Part shown: in pieces, positions 1-9,620 of the stretch
Layout: each line of letters begins with the position of its first letter
How positions within the stretch are numbered: position 1 is the stretch's first letter
Source of the DNA: Microbacterium sp. T32
Lineage (GTDB): Bacteria > Actinomycetota > Actinomycetes > Actinomycetales > Microbacteriaceae
Length of the DNA: 64,000 bases
Direction: 5' to 3'
Assembly (NCBI RefSeq): GCF_001619615.1
Contig: NZ_LQQP01000067.1
Coordinates: 61,439-125,438, forward strand
Translations under genes and position numbers: made by a program
Notes under the pieces: generated by a model
Told to the model about the DNA's origin: nothing
Databases searched by the model: none
What the model saw: the letters and a program-made list of their open reading frames with translations, nothing else

Positions 1-43
1 CCTACCGTGGAGGCATCCCTTTGCAACGTCGAAAGGTGCCGAA

Positions 44-2146
44 ATGACCGACGCCGCCGTCCGTCCCACCACGCCCGCCACGAGCACGCGTACCCCCGTC
101 GGGGGTGCGCCGACCGCAGCGCACTCCGCCGCCGAGGCCGCCGAGAGTCGCATCGACATCGAGCAGGTCACCGACCTGCTGCTCGGAACGTGGGCCGACA
201 CCCGCCGCGAGGCGCGCGCGATGCTGAAGGATCCGATCTTCTGGCGCGACGACAGCCTCGGCATGGATGCCCACCGCACCCGCACCCTCGGCCAGCTGCA
301 CGAGCTCGTCGCTCGCAAGGCCGTGCACCGCGCGTTCCCGAAGCGGTTCGGCGGCGAGGAGAACAACGGCGCCAACATCGCCGGCTTCGAGGAACTCGTG
401 GCCGCCGACCCGAGCCTGCAGATCAAGTCGGGTGTCCAGTGGGGGCTGTTCGGCTCGGCCGTCCTGCAGCTCGGCACCGAGAAGCACCATGAGAAGTGGC
501 TCCCCGGCATCATGAGCCTCGAGATTCCCGGGGCCTTCGCGATGACCGAGACCGGTCACGGCTCCGACGTGGCCGCGATCGGTACGACCGCGACCTACGA
601 CCCCGACACCGAGGAGTTCGTCATCCACACGCCGTTCCGCGGTGCGTGGAAGGACTACCTGGGCAACGCCGCGCTGCACGGCAAGGCCGCGACCGTGTTC
701 GCCCAGCTCATCACCAACGGCGTGAACCACGGCGTGCACTGCTTCTACGTTCCGCTGCGCGATGACGCAGGGAACTTCCTCCCCGGCATCGGCGGCGAGG
801 ACGACGGCCTCAAGGGCGGCCTCAACGGCATCGACAACGGACGTCTGCACTTCGACCAGGTCCGCGTCCCGCGCGAGAACCTGCTCAACCGCTACGGCGA
901 CGTCGCCGCGGACGGCACGTACTCGAGCGACATCGCGAGCCCCGGTCGCCGGTTCTTCACGATGCTCGGCACGCTCGTCCAGGGGCGCGTCTCGCTCGAC
1001 GGCGCGGCCGCGTGGGCGTCCGCGATCGGCCTCACCATCGCGATCACCTACGGCAACCAGCGTCGGCAGTTCGACTCCGGTAGCGGAACCCCCGAGGTCA
1101 CGCTGCTCGACTACGGCAAGCACCAGCGCCGCCTGCTGCCGCGCCTCGCGACCACGTACGCCGAGATCTTCGCGCACGACGAGTTCCTGCAGAAGTTCGA
1201 CGGCGTCTTCAGCGGACGCCTCGACACGGATGCCGACCGTGAAGACCTCGAGACGCTCGCCGCCGCGCTGAAGCCCCTGTCGACGTGGCACGCTCTCGAC
1301 ACGCTGCAGGAGTCGCGCGAAGCGTGCGGCGGCCAGGGGTTCCTCTTCGAGAACCGCCTCGTGGGGCTCCGCGCCGACCTCGACATCTACGTGACGTTCG
1401 AGGGCGACAACAATGTCCTGCTGCAGCTGGTCGGCAAGCGTCTGCTCGCCGACTACGCGCGCCAGTTCAAGGGCAAGGATGCCAAGGCCCTCGCCGCGTT
1501 CGCGGTGGGACAGACCGCCGGGAAGCTCTTCCACGGTGCGGGTCTACGTCAGCTCGGACAGGCCGTGACCGACCTCGGCTCGACCGCCCGCTCGGTCGAG
1601 AAGGGCCTGCGCGCGCAGCAGCAGCACGAACTTCTCGCGGGTCGTGTGCAGCAGATGGTGGCCGACATTGCGGGGCGGTTGCGCCCGGCATCCAAGCTCT
1701 CCCGCGAGGACGCGGCGGCGCTCTTCAACGAGAACCAGGCCGAGCTGATCGAGGCCGCACGGGCGCATGGCGAGCTGCTGCAGTGGGAGGCGTTCACCGA
1801 CGCCATCAACCGCCTCGGCGATGACAGCTCGCGTCAGGTGCTGACGTGGCTGCGCGACCTGTTCGGCCTGCAGCTCATCGAGAAGCACCTGGCCTGGTAC
1901 CTGATCAACGGGCGCCTCTCGACGCAGCGCGCGGCCGCGGTGTCGAGCTACATCGACCGTCTCTGCGTCCGGCTCCGCCCGCACGCGCAGGATCTCGTGG
2001 ATGCCTTCGGCTATGGCCCCGAGCACATCCGTGCGTCGATCGCCACCGGCGTGGAGGACGACCGGCAGAACGAGGCCGCGTCGTACTACTCGGCGCTGCG
2101 GGCGTCGGGCAACGCTCCGGTTCCGGAGAAGAAACCGGGCAAGTAA
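44..2146 (+). CDS. Acyl-CoA oxidase/dehydrogenase-family flavoenzyme (700 aa)
   Basis: FAD-dependent acyl-CoA oxidation, the first step of a beta-oxidation cycle. At 700 residues it has the length of the acyl-CoA oxidase (ACOX) branch rather than a 380-400 residue acyl-CoA dehydrogenase. The flavin-contact stretch FAMTETGHGSD lies near residue 165. The CGGQG segment is followed by VTFEGDN, whose Glu (about residue 453) aligns with the ACOX catalytic base. The start ATG is preceded by GAAAGGTGCCGAA. A perfect-stem hairpin at 2155-2191 follows the stop. Whether the electrons go to oxygen or to another acceptor cannot be told from sequence. Confidence 0.88.
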   Translation: MTDAAVRPTTPATSTRTPVGGAPTAAHSAAEAAESRIDIEQVTDLLLGTWADTRREARAMLKDPIFWRDDSLGMDAHRTRTLGQLHELVARKAVHRAFPKRFGGEENNGANIAGFEELVAADPSLQIKSGVQWGLFGSAVLQLGTEKHHEKWLPGIMSLEIPGAFAMTETGHGSDVAAIGTTATYDPDTEEFVIHTPFRGAWKDYLGNAALHGKAATVFAQLITNGVNHGVHCFYVPLRDDAGNFLPGIGGEDDGLKGGLNGIDNGRLHFDQVRVPRENLLNRYGDVAADGTYSSDIASPGRRFFTMLGTLVQGRVSLDGAAAWASAIGLTIAITYGNQRRQFDSGSGTPEVTLLDYGKHQRRLLPRLATTYAEIFAHDEFLQKFDGVFSGRLDTDADREDLETLAAALKPLSTWHALDTLQESREACGGQGFLFENRLVGLRADLDIYVTFEGDNNVLLQLVGKRLLADYARQFKGKDAKALAAFAVGQTAGKLFHGAGLRQLGQAVTDLGSTARSVEKGLRAQQQHELLAGRVQQMVADIAGRLRPASKLSREDAAALFNENQAELIEAARAHGELLQWEAFTDAINRLGDDSSRQVLTWLRDLFGLQLIEKHLAWYLINGRLSTQRAAAVSSYIDRLCVRLRPHAQDLVDAFGYGPEHIRASIATGVEDDRQNEAASYYSALRASGNAPVPEKKPGK

Positions 2147-2154
2147 GCGCACGG

Positions 2155-2191
2155 ACGGAGGGCGGTGGCCGGAAGGACCGCCGCCCTCCGT
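2155..2191. terminator. Bidirectional hairpin terminator between convergent genes
   Basis: ACGGAGGGCGG (2155-2165) pairs perfectly with CCGCCCTCCGT (2181-2191) around a 15-nt loop. It sits between the acyl-CoA oxidase stop and the convergent small membrane protein stop. There is no strong U-tract, as with most hairpins in this window. Confidence 0.6.
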
Positions 2192-2193
2192 CG

Positions 2194-2394
2194 TCAGGTC
2201 CGGCGCAGCAGCACCAAGCGGACGACGGCGATTCCGGCGATGATGGCGCCCGCGATCAGCATCACGAGGGCGAACCACAGCGGTCCGTTCACGGCGATGG
2301 CCACGATGCCGACGACGATCATGATGACGGCCAGGACAAGGCCGAGATACAACGAGACGCGTGTCCTTCGCGGACCCAGGGGAACGGTGTGCAT
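2194..2394 (-). CDS. Small two-helix membrane protein (66 aa)
   Basis: I do not recognise a family. After a basic N-terminus (MHTVPLGPRRTRVSLY) there are two hydrophobic stretches, about residues 17-35 and 40-62, with a glycine between them. The protein ends in a basic RLVLLRRT tail, so both termini are probably cytoplasmic. The open frame extends further upstream, but this ATG places the start just outside the hydrophobic core. It is transcribed divergently from tag. Confidence 0.55.
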   Translation of the reverse strand: MHTVPLGPRRTRVSLYLGLVLAVIMIVVGIVAIAVNGPLWFALVMLIAGAIIAGIAVVRLVLLRRT

Positions 2395-2475
2395 GCCGGG
2401 AAAGTAGCGGCGGGCGGACGGCGAGGCCAGGGCTTGCGCCCGGCTCGTGTCGGAGCCCCGCCCTACGCTGACACC

Positions 2476-3048
2476 ATGAGCGACCTCACCATCGACACTG
2501 ACGGCCTCGCCCGCTGCGCGTGGGCCGGCGACGACGCCGAGTACCGCCGGTACCACGACGAGGAGTGGGGAACCGAGCTGCGGGGCGACCGTCCCCTGTT
2601 CGAGAAGATGAGTCTCGAGGGCTTCCAAGCGGGTCTGTCGTGGATCACGATCCTGCGCAAGCGTCCGCGTTTCCGCGAGGTGTTCCACGGGTTCGAGCCG
2701 TCCGTGGTCGCCGCGTTCGGGCCCGCCGATGTCGAACGCCTGCTCCAGGATGCCGGGATCATCCGCCACCGCGGCAAGATCGAGGCCGTGATCGGCAACG
2801 CCGCGCTCGTCGCCGACATGGCGGACGGTGAGCTCGACGCCCTGCTGTGGTCGTTCGCCCCCAGCGCGCACACGCCGCCGTCGTCGTTCGCCGAGGTGCC
2901 GGCCGTGACGCCCGAGTCCGAGGCGATGAGCAAGGAGCTGCGGCGACGCGGCTTCCGCTTCGTCGGCCCCACCACGATGTATGCCCTCATGCAGTCGTCG
3001 GGCATGGTCGACGACCACGTCGCGGGGTGCTGGCGAGCGGCCGCCTGA
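2476..3048 (+). CDS. tag: DNA-3-methyladenine glycosylase I
   Basis: Removes 3-methyladenine from alkylated DNA in base excision repair. The family hallmarks are present: an early RCAWAG, YHDEEWG near residue 25, FEKMSLEGFQAGLSWITIL near 43-60, and the HRGKIEAVIGNA segment. It ends with TTMYALMQSSGMVDDHVAGC. The Cys and His residues of the Tag zinc site are visible (RC, YHDEEW, VDDHVAGCW). The 190-residue length is typical. No partner gene is adjacent. Confidence 0.95.
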   Translation: MSDLTIDTDGLARCAWAGDDAEYRRYHDEEWGTELRGDRPLFEKMSLEGFQAGLSWITILRKRPRFREVFHGFEPSVVAAFGPADVERLLQDAGIIRHRGKIEAVIGNAALVADMADGELDALLWSFAPSAHTPPSSFAEVPAVTPESEAMSKELRRRGFRFVGPTTMYALMQSSGMVDDHVAGCWRAAA

Positions 3049-3233
3049 CCGCACCCGCTAGACTGAAAACCGGAGCCCTCGCTCCCAGCGTCGTCGAACG
3101 CACCGGCCCCCTTCCCGCGGGCCTTTGACCTTCACGGCGAACGGATGCGCCGCCCGGCGCCTTCGCCCATTGCAGCCGCAGTATCGCGGCATCCCGAACC
3201 GCCGTGTGCGCGTGCGCGCCGGCAGGAGACTTC

Positions 3234-4775
3234 ATGACGTCCCAGACTTTCACCGACCTCGGCGTGCCCGCGCCGCTGATCGCCGTGCTCGCCGAGCAGG
3301 GCAAGAACGACCCGTTCCCGATCCAGGCCGACACCCTGCCCGACACCCTCGCCGGGCGCGACGTGCTCGGCCGCGGCAAGACCGGCTCCGGCAAGACCCT
3401 CGCGTTCTCGCTGCCGCTCGTGGCGCGCCTGGCCGCGAAGAGCGACCGCCGCCGCGGACGCAAGCCCCGCGCGCTCGTGCTCGCCCCGACCCGCGAGCTC
3501 GCCAACCAGATCGACGAGGTCATCAAGCCCCTCGCCGCGGCCTACGACCTCACCACCACGACCGTCTACGGCGGCGTGAACCAGAAGCGTCAGGTCGACG
3601 CTCTGAACGCCGGAGTCGACATCCTCGTCGCGTGCCCCGGCCGTCTCGAGGACCTCATCGGGCAGGGCTTCGCGAGCCTCGACGCCGTCGAGATCACGGT
3701 CCTCGATGAGGCCGACCACATGGCCGACCTGGGCTTCCTCCCCGGCGTGACGCGTCTGCTGGCGCGCACGCCCGCCGACGGGCAGCGCCTGCTGTTCTCG
3801 GCGACGCTCGACAACGGCGTGGACAAGCTCGTCAAGCGCTTCCTCCGCAACGAGGTCCTGCACTCGGTCGACGAGGCCCACTCGCACGTCGCCGCGATGA
3901 CCCACCACGTCTTCGTGCCGGCCGACGCGGATGCCAAGAAGCAGCTCGTCCGGACACTGGCTTCCGGAACGGCTCGCCGCATCCTCTTCATGCGCACGAA
4001 GCACCAGGCCAAGAAGCTGGCCAAGGAACTGACCGCCGCCGGCATCCCGTCCGTCGACCTGCACGGCAACCTGTCGCAGCCCGCCCGCGACCGCAACCTC
4101 GCGGCGTTCGGCGACGGCCGCGCCAAGGTCCTCGTCGCCACCGACGTCGCCGCCCGCGGCGTGCACGTCGACGGCGTCGAGCTCGTGGTCCACGTCGACC
4201 CGCCCGTCGAGCACAAGGCGTACCTGCACCGCTCGGGCCGCACCGCCCGCGCGGGTTCGGCCGGCGACGTCGTGACGATCATGCTGCCCGAGCAGCGTCG
4301 CGACACCCTCGACATCCTGCGCAAGGCCAAGATCGACGTCACCCCGCAGTCGGTCACCTCGACCTCCCCCGAGGTCGTCGCCCTCGTCGGCGAGGTCGCC
4401 CCGTACGTCAAGCCCGAGCCGATCGTCGCGCAGCCGCAGGGCGGCGGACGCTCGCAGGGCGCCAACGCGCAGCGCAAGCGCGCCGCTCGCGGACAGGGAT
4501 CCTCGGATGCCGCTCCCCGCACGTCCGCTCCCGGTGAGGGGCGTCGTCGCCGCGGCCGCGGTGCCGGTCAGGCGGCCCCCGCGGCCGACGCCGCGCAGCC
4601 CGCACGGCAGGGCCAGCGTTCGGGTTCGGGCCGCGGCCAGGGCGGCGGCGGCAACGCGCGCGGCGGAGCGAACACCGCCCGACCGCAGGGCGCTGGGCGC
4701 TCGGCATCCGGCGCTCCCACGACCGGCATGGTCGTCGGTCGGGGCGCCCGCACGAACCGTCGCGCCCAGGGCTGA
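3234..4775 (+). CDS. DEAD-box ATP-dependent RNA helicase (513 aa)
   Basis: ATP-dependent RNA remodelling in ribosome assembly or mRNA turnover. In order: an FxxxG-type N-terminus with a PFPIQ Q-motif, Walker A GRGKTGSGKT, PTRELANQ, DEAD, SAT, VATDVAARGVHVDGV and HRSGRTARAG. After about residue 400 the tail turns into a low-complexity Arg/Gly/Gln/Ala region (RSGSGRGQGGGG-like), as in RNA-binding tails of RhlE/CsdA-type helicases. The start is the ATG after GGCAGGAGACTTC rather than an upstream GTG in the same frame. A 16-bp terminator hairpin follows. Confidence 0.93.
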   Translation: MTSQTFTDLGVPAPLIAVLAEQGKNDPFPIQADTLPDTLAGRDVLGRGKTGSGKTLAFSLPLVARLAAKSDRRRGRKPRALVLAPTRELANQIDEVIKPLAAAYDLTTTTVYGGVNQKRQVDALNAGVDILVACPGRLEDLIGQGFASLDAVEITVLDEADHMADLGFLPGVTRLLARTPADGQRLLFSATLDNGVDKLVKRFLRNEVLHSVDEAHSHVAAMTHHVFVPADADAKKQLVRTLASGTARRILFMRTKHQAKKLAKELTAAGIPSVDLHGNLSQPARDRNLAAFGDGRAKVLVATDVAARGVHVDGVELVVHVDPPVEHKAYLHRSGRTARAGSAGDVVTIMLPEQRRDTLDILRKAKIDVTPQSVTSTSPEVVALVGEVAPYVKPEPIVAQPQGGGRSQGANAQRKRAARGQGSSDAAPRTSAPGEGRRRRGRGAGQAAPAADAAQPARQGQRSGSGRGQGGGGNARGGANTARPQGAGRSASGAPTTGMVVGRGARTNRRAQG

Positions 4776-4784
4776 GTCCACGCC

Positions 4785-4820
4785 ACGATGCCCCCGCGGA
4801 TCCGTCCGCGGGGGCATCGT
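4785..4820 (+). terminator. Strong hairpin terminator after the DEAD-box helicase
   Basis: A perfect 16-bp stem: 4785-4800 (ACGATGCCCCCGCGGA) pairs with 4805-4820 around a TCCG tetraloop. It begins 9 nt after the helicase stop codon. No run of T follows. Confidence 0.8.
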
Positions 4821-4898
4821 CGTGTGTCCGGACAAGGCCGCGGTCGCGAATGTCGGAGGCCTCCGTCACACTGAGGGGCGAACCTCCGAGGAGCCGCC

Positions 4899-7244
4899 AT
4901 GACCGATGCCCCCGCCGATGCCCACGACGTCATCCGCGTGCGCGGTGCGCGCGAGAACAACCTCAAGAACGTCGACCTCGACGTTCCCAAGCGGCGACTC
5001 ACCGTCTTCACGGGGGTGAGCGGCTCGGGCAAGTCGTCGCTGGTCTTCGGCACGATCGCGGCCGAGTCGCAGCGGCTCATCAACGACACGTACCCGACGT
5101 TCGTCCAGCAGTTCATGGGTCAGCCGTCGCGGCCCGAGGTCGATGCGCTCGAGAACCTCAGCGCGACGATCCGGGTCGACCAGGAGCGGATGTCGCCCAA
5201 CGCGCGATCCACCGTGGGGACGGCGAGCGACGTCCACGCCATGCTGCGCGTGCTGTTCAGCCGGCTCGGGCAGCCGCACGTCGGCTCGTCGCAGGCGTTC
5301 TCGTTCAACGTCCCGTCGCTGTCCGGTGCGGGAGCCGTGACGATCGCGACCGGTGCCCGCAAGGGGCAGCGAGAGCGCCGGTCGTTCGAGATCACCGGCG
5401 GCATGTGTCCGGACTGCGAGGGTCTCGGGCAGGTGAGCGACATCGACCTCACCCAGATCGTCGACGAGTCGCTCTCGCTCAATGACGGCGCGATCCTCGT
5501 CCCCGGGTACACCGCCGACGGCTGGATGGTGCGGATCTTCGCCGAGGCGGGCTTCTTCGACGGCGACACGCCCGTGCGCGACTTCACGCCCGAGCAGCGG
5601 CAGATCTTCCTCTACGGCGAGCAGCAGAAGGTGAAGATCGCCAGCTCGAACATGACCTACGAGGGGCTCGTCCCCAAGATCACGAAGAGCATGCTGCAGA
5701 AGGATCGCGACGGTCTGCAGCCGCACATCCGCGCCTTCGTCGATCGGGCGGTGACCTTCGTGCCGTGCCCGGGGTGCGGGGGCACGCGGCTCAACGAGGG
5801 CGCGCGCTCGTCGCGCATCGACGGGGTCAACATCGCGGATGCCGCGGCCATGCAGATCACCGATCTCGCCGCCTGGGTGCGCACGATCGAAGACCCGTCG
5901 GTGGCGCCGGTCGTCGACGGCCTCCGTGACACGCTCGACGCCTTCGTCCACATCGGCCTCGGCTACCTGTCGCTCGACCGCGCGAGCGGAACCCTCTCGG
6001 GCGGCGAGGCGCAGCGCACCAAGATGATCCGCCACCTCGGCTCGAGCCTGACCGACATCACGTACGTGTTCGACGAGCCGACCGCGGGCCTGCACCCGCA
6101 CGACATCCAGCGGATGAACGACACCCTCCGCCAACTGCGCGACAAGGGCAACACGGTGCTCGTCGTCGAGCACAAGCCCGAGGTGATCGAGATCGCCGAC
6201 CACGTGGTCGACCTCGGCCCTCGCGCGGGCCGCGACGGCGGGACGATCCAGTACGAGGGCGACGTCGCCGGACTCCGCGGCTCCGACACTCTGACCGGCC
6301 GCTTCCTCGACCACCGCGCCGAGCTGAAGGCGGCCGTGCGCCCGCGGACCGGGGCGATCCCGATCCGCGGAGCGTCGCAGCACAACCTGAAGAACGTCGA
6401 CGTCGATGTTCCTCTCGGCGTCCTCACGGTCGTCACGGGAGTCGCCGGATCGGGCAAGTCGTCGCTGATCCACGGCAACCTTCCCGCGCACGACGACGTG
6501 GTGGTCGTCGACCAGACGCCGATCAAGGGCTCGCGGCGCAGCAGCCCGGCGACCTACACCGGCATTCTGGATGCCGTCCGCTCGGCCTTCGCGAAGGCGA
6601 ACGGCGTCAAGCCCGCGCTGTTCAGCGCCAACTCCGAGGGTGCGTGCGTCGCGTGCAACGGGCTGGGCGTGATCGTCACGCAGTTGGGCTTCCAGTCCAC
6701 GGTCGAGACCGTCTGCGAACTGTGCGGCGGAACCGGGTTCGCCGACGAGGTGCTGGAGTACACGCTCGACGGGAAGAACATCGCCGAGGTCCTGCAGATG
6801 TCGGTGGCCGAGGCATCCACGTTCCTCACCAAGGGGCCCGCGGCGACGGTACTCGGACGCCTCGTCGATGTGGGGTTGGGGTACATCACCCTCGGCCAGT
6901 CGCTCAACACCCTGTCGGGCGGCGAACGGCAGAGGTTGAAGCTCGCGATCTCGATGGCGAAGAAGGGCGCGGTCTACGTTCTCGATGAGCCGACGACGGG
7001 TCTGCACCTCGCCGACGTCGACACGTTGCTGGCGCTGCTCGATTCGCTCGTGGATGCCGGCAACACCGTCGTCGTGATCGAGCACCACCAGGCCGTCATG
7101 GCGCACGCCGACTGGATCATCGACATCGGTCCGGGAGCCGGGCGGGACGGTGGCACGATCGTCTTCGAGGGGACTCCGGCGGATCTCGTCGCCGCGCGAT
7201 CGACGCTCACCGGCGAGCACCTCGCGCGGTACGTCGGGGCCTGA
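4899..7244 (+). CDS. UvrA-like ABC ATPase, short class (781 aa)
   Basis: Two fused ABC ATPase halves of the UvrA type. Walker A GVSGSGKSSL lies near residue 39 and GVAGSGKSSL near 514. Signatures LSGGEAQR (near 366) and LSGGERQR (near 673) are each followed by DEPTAGLH or DEPTTGLH. Four CxxC pairs form zinc knuckles (CPDC, CPGC, CVAC, CELC). It is about 170 residues shorter than housekeeping UvrA (about 950), so it probably lacks much of the UvrB-interaction and DNA-binding insertion. This class includes the Streptomyces self-resistance protein DrrC. A role in protection from DNA-binding drugs is inference. RBS GAGGAGCCGCC precedes the ATG. Confidence 0.9.
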   Translation: MTDAPADAHDVIRVRGARENNLKNVDLDVPKRRLTVFTGVSGSGKSSLVFGTIAAESQRLINDTYPTFVQQFMGQPSRPEVDALENLSATIRVDQERMSPNARSTVGTASDVHAMLRVLFSRLGQPHVGSSQAFSFNVPSLSGAGAVTIATGARKGQRERRSFEITGGMCPDCEGLGQVSDIDLTQIVDESLSLNDGAILVPGYTADGWMVRIFAEAGFFDGDTPVRDFTPEQRQIFLYGEQQKVKIASSNMTYEGLVPKITKSMLQKDRDGLQPHIRAFVDRAVTFVPCPGCGGTRLNEGARSSRIDGVNIADAAAMQITDLAAWVRTIEDPSVAPVVDGLRDTLDAFVHIGLGYLSLDRASGTLSGGEAQRTKMIRHLGSSLTDITYVFDEPTAGLHPHDIQRMNDTLRQLRDKGNTVLVVEHKPEVIEIADHVVDLGPRAGRDGGTIQYEGDVAGLRGSDTLTGRFLDHRAELKAAVRPRTGAIPIRGASQHNLKNVDVDVPLGVLTVVTGVAGSGKSSLIHGNLPAHDDVVVVDQTPIKGSRRSSPATYTGILDAVRSAFAKANGVKPALFSANSEGACVACNGLGVIVTQLGFQSTVETVCELCGGTGFADEVLEYTLDGKNIAEVLQMSVAEASTFLTKGPAATVLGRLVDVGLGYITLGQSLNTLSGGERQRLKLAISMAKKGAVYVLDEPTTGLHLADVDTLLALLDSLVDAGNTVVVIEHHQAVMAHADWIIDIGPGAGRDGGTIVFEGTPADLVAARSTLTGEHLARYVGA

Positions 7245-7309
7245 GGCGCGGCTACCTCTCCGGCCCCGAGGGCGTCACGGCGCAACGCCGGCGCGCTGCC
7301 GCGCCCGGA

Positions 7310-7777
7310 TCAGGCCGGGGGTGTGACCGTCGCCGTGTGCAGGTGCCGGTCGCCGTGGGCGAGCACCTTGACGATGACCCCGCGCTGACGGAGTTCGGCC
7401 ACGGCGCGGGACGCGTCGGCGCGAGAGACGCCGAGCGCCTCGACCGTCGTGACGACGAGGACGTCGCCGCGCGTGAGCGTGCCGAAGAACCGGTCGAGTC
7501 GTGCGGCCCAGTCCTCGAGCGTCTCCGGCGCCGGGTGGCGGAAGCCCTCGATGGGAACGCCGAAGCGAGTCAGGTCGTCGCGCTGCTGCACGATCGACGG
7601 GAGCCCGGGGCGGGAGACCACCAGCCCCACGAGCCGCGAACCGGCGGGGCGGGCGCGCCACCAGGCTCCGTCGCTCTGCATCTCGGTGAAGCACTGCGGG
7701 CAGTCGGCGGCCGTGTGAGCGACCGACGTGGCGGCGCTCGTCGCATCCGTCGACGGCGTCGGGATCGGTTCGCTCAT
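7310..7777 (-). CDS. Orphan resolvase-fold protein without HTH (155 aa)
   Basis: Residues about 45-145 resemble the catalytic domain of serine recombinases: SRLVGLVVS at the place of the YARVS strand, then QQRDDL, GDVLVVTTVEALGVSRAD in place of GDxLxVxxLDRLGR, and an ELRQRGVIVKVL strand. The catalytic arginines of the DRLGR motif are replaced and the first strand is one residue short. No C-terminal DNA-binding helix-turn-helix follows. The N-terminal 40 residues are low-complexity Ser/Thr/Ala with one CPQC pair. An inactive structural or regulatory descendant is more likely than a working recombinase. RBS GGAGGTGCC precedes the ATG. Confidence 0.6.
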   Translation of the reverse strand: MSEPIPTPSTDATSAATSVAHTAADCPQCFTEMQSDGAWWRARPAGSRLVGLVVSRPGLPSIVQQRDDLTRFGVPIEGFRHPAPETLEDWAARLDRFFGTLTRGDVLVVTTVEALGVSRADASRAVAELRQRGVIVKVLAHGDRHLHTATVTPPA

Positions 7778-7838
7778 GGCACCTCCGCGTCTATTCTGCC
7801 GTACGCCCCCGACACCGCCCCGCCCCCGCCCCGCCGCG

Positions 7839-9587
7839 TTAATCGTCCTCGCCGTCGATGCGCAGCTCGAGGCTCAGCTGGTCGGCGTCGAGCTCGGCGA
7901 GGGCGTGGCGCAGCGCGGCGGTGCTGTACCGGCCGTCGTGGCTGATGCGGTTCAGCTCGCGGCGCATCGCGTCGACCGAGGCGAGCCGGAACTCGAGCAG
8001 GTCGCGGGCTCTCGCCGTCAGGTCGTCGTCGGTCGGCCGCGCCAGCCGCGCCCCGGCCCGCTCGAGGAGGTCCGACGGGAACGGTTCGCCGTTCCGTCGC
8101 GTGAGCTTCCCCGCGGTCAGGGCCGCGACCGAGGCCGTGCGAAGTTCGGCATCCAGCGCGTGCTGCTCCTCCCGCGTGGGTCCTTCGCCCGCGCCCTCGG
8201 AGAGGCCGACGCTCCGGACGACCATCGACAGCGTCAGCCCCTGGATCAGGAGGCTGAACAGCGCGACGAGGAACGCCACGAAGATCAGCAGCGAGCGGTC
8301 GCCGACACCGTCATGGGGCAGCGTCTGCGCGGCCGCGAGGGTGACGACGCCGCGCATCCCGGCCCACACGATGATGATGCCGTGCCGCCAGCCCAGAGGA
8401 CTGTCGCGGTAATAGTCCAGGTCGGCCAGGGTCCGCGTGACCCGGCGGCGGACCAGGCCGAAGCCGCGCTTGGCCCGGTCGGGGTTCGAGACCCGGCTCT
8501 CGAAGGCGGCGGGGTCGGCACGATACGCCTGCTCCATCTCATCGATGCGCTCGCTGATCTTCTCCGCGCGCTCGCGGTGCGCGACATGCCTCCGGCTGCG
8601 CCGTCCCTGCAGCCAGATGATCCCCGTGACGTACAGGGCCCGCACGCCGAGCGAGATACCCAGAGCGCTGAGTGCGAGCCACGTGCCGTACCACAGGCCC
8701 TCGTGCTCCCCGAGGTTGGCGTTGACGATGTCCTTGAGTTCCAGGCCGAAGACGAGGAAGACGCCGCCCTCGAGGATCAGCTCGATCGTCCGCCAGTTGA
8801 GTCGGTCGCTGAGCCGCTGCTCCGGAGTGAAGCGGCGGGCCGCGCCCTGACCGGTGACGATCCCGGCGACCACCGCCGCCACGAGCCCCGACCCGCCGAG
8901 GTGCTCGGTGGGGAGGTACGCGATGAACGGGATCGTGAAGCTCAGCGCGGTGTTCGCCGCGGGATTGCTGACGCGCTCGCGGAGGCGAAGGTTCCCCCAC
9001 CCCACGAGCGCTCCGATCGCGAGGGCGATCACGACGGCCCAGGCGAAGTTGGCCACGGCATCGCCGAAGGCGAAGCCGGATGCCACGGCCGCCACCGCCG
9101 TCCGCAAGAGTACGAGCGCGGTCGCGTCGTTGAGGAGGCTCTCGCCCTCGAGCAGGGTGATGACGCGGGGAGCGATGCCCAAACGCTTCGCGATCGAGGT
9201 GGCCACGGCATCCGTCGGGCTCAGGATCGCGCCGAGCGCCACGCCGAGGGCGAGTCCGAGTCCCGGGATGACAGCGGCGAAGAACAGGCCGAGGCCGAGC
9301 GAGCTCAGCACCACGAGGAGCACGGAAAGTCCCGCGATGGGCGCGAAGTCGCGGCGGAACTCGATCGCCGGCAGCTGCAGCGCGGCCGAGTACAGCAGCG
9401 GCGGGAGCACCCCGATGAGGATCACGTCGGGTGGGATCGTGAACGCCGGGACGAACGGCAGCAGGCTCACGCCCAGGCCGATCGCCATGAGCACCAGGGG
9501 CCCGGCGATGTTGAAGCGCGGCGCGATGACCGTGACGAGCGAGACCACCACGATCCCGCCGACGACGATGAGGAGGGGGTCGATCAC
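7839..9587 (-). CDS. Na+/H+ antiporter, CPA1 family (582 aa)
   Basis: Monovalent cation/proton exchange at the plasma membrane for pH and sodium homeostasis. About a dozen hydrophobic segments fill roughly residues 1-420. The ion-site region reads LGAILSPTDAVATS (near 120-135), matching the conserved Asp helix of NHE/NhaP-type carriers, and EGESLLNDATALVLL follows. The last 150 residues are soluble and charged, a cytoplasmic tail typical of bacterial CPA1 members. It is transcribed in the same direction as, but separately from, the resolvase-like gene downstream. Confidence 0.92.
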   Translation of the reverse strand: MIDPLLIVVGGIVVVSLVTVIAPRFNIAGPLVLMAIGLGVSLLPFVPAFTIPPDVILIGVLPPLLYSAALQLPAIEFRRDFAPIAGLSVLLVVLSSLGLGLFFAAVIPGLGLALGVALGAILSPTDAVATSIAKRLGIAPRVITLLEGESLLNDATALVLLRTAVAAVASGFAFGDAVANFAWAVVIALAIGALVGWGNLRLRERVSNPAANTALSFTIPFIAYLPTEHLGGSGLVAAVVAGIVTGQGAARRFTPEQRLSDRLNWRTIELILEGGVFLVFGLELKDIVNANLGEHEGLWYGTWLALSALGISLGVRALYVTGIIWLQGRRSRRHVAHRERAEKISERIDEMEQAYRADPAAFESRVSNPDRAKRGFGLVRRRVTRTLADLDYYRDSPLGWRHGIIIVWAGMRGVVTLAAAQTLPHDGVGDRSLLIFVAFLVALFSLLIQGLTLSMVVRSVGLSEGAGEGPTREEQHALDAELRTASVAALTAGKLTRRNGEPFPSDLLERAGARLARPTDDDLTARARDLLEFRLASVDAMRRELNRISHDGRYSTAALRHALAELDADQLSLELRIDGEDD

Positions 9588-9620
9588 GCTCCGAGGCTAG
9601 CGCGGCCGCCCCGGCGGTGC

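Noticed and set aside
7310..7777. Active transposon resolvase or remnant of a mobile element
   Set aside because: Catalytic arginines are missing, there is no HTH, and there are no terminal repeats or other mobile genes around it.
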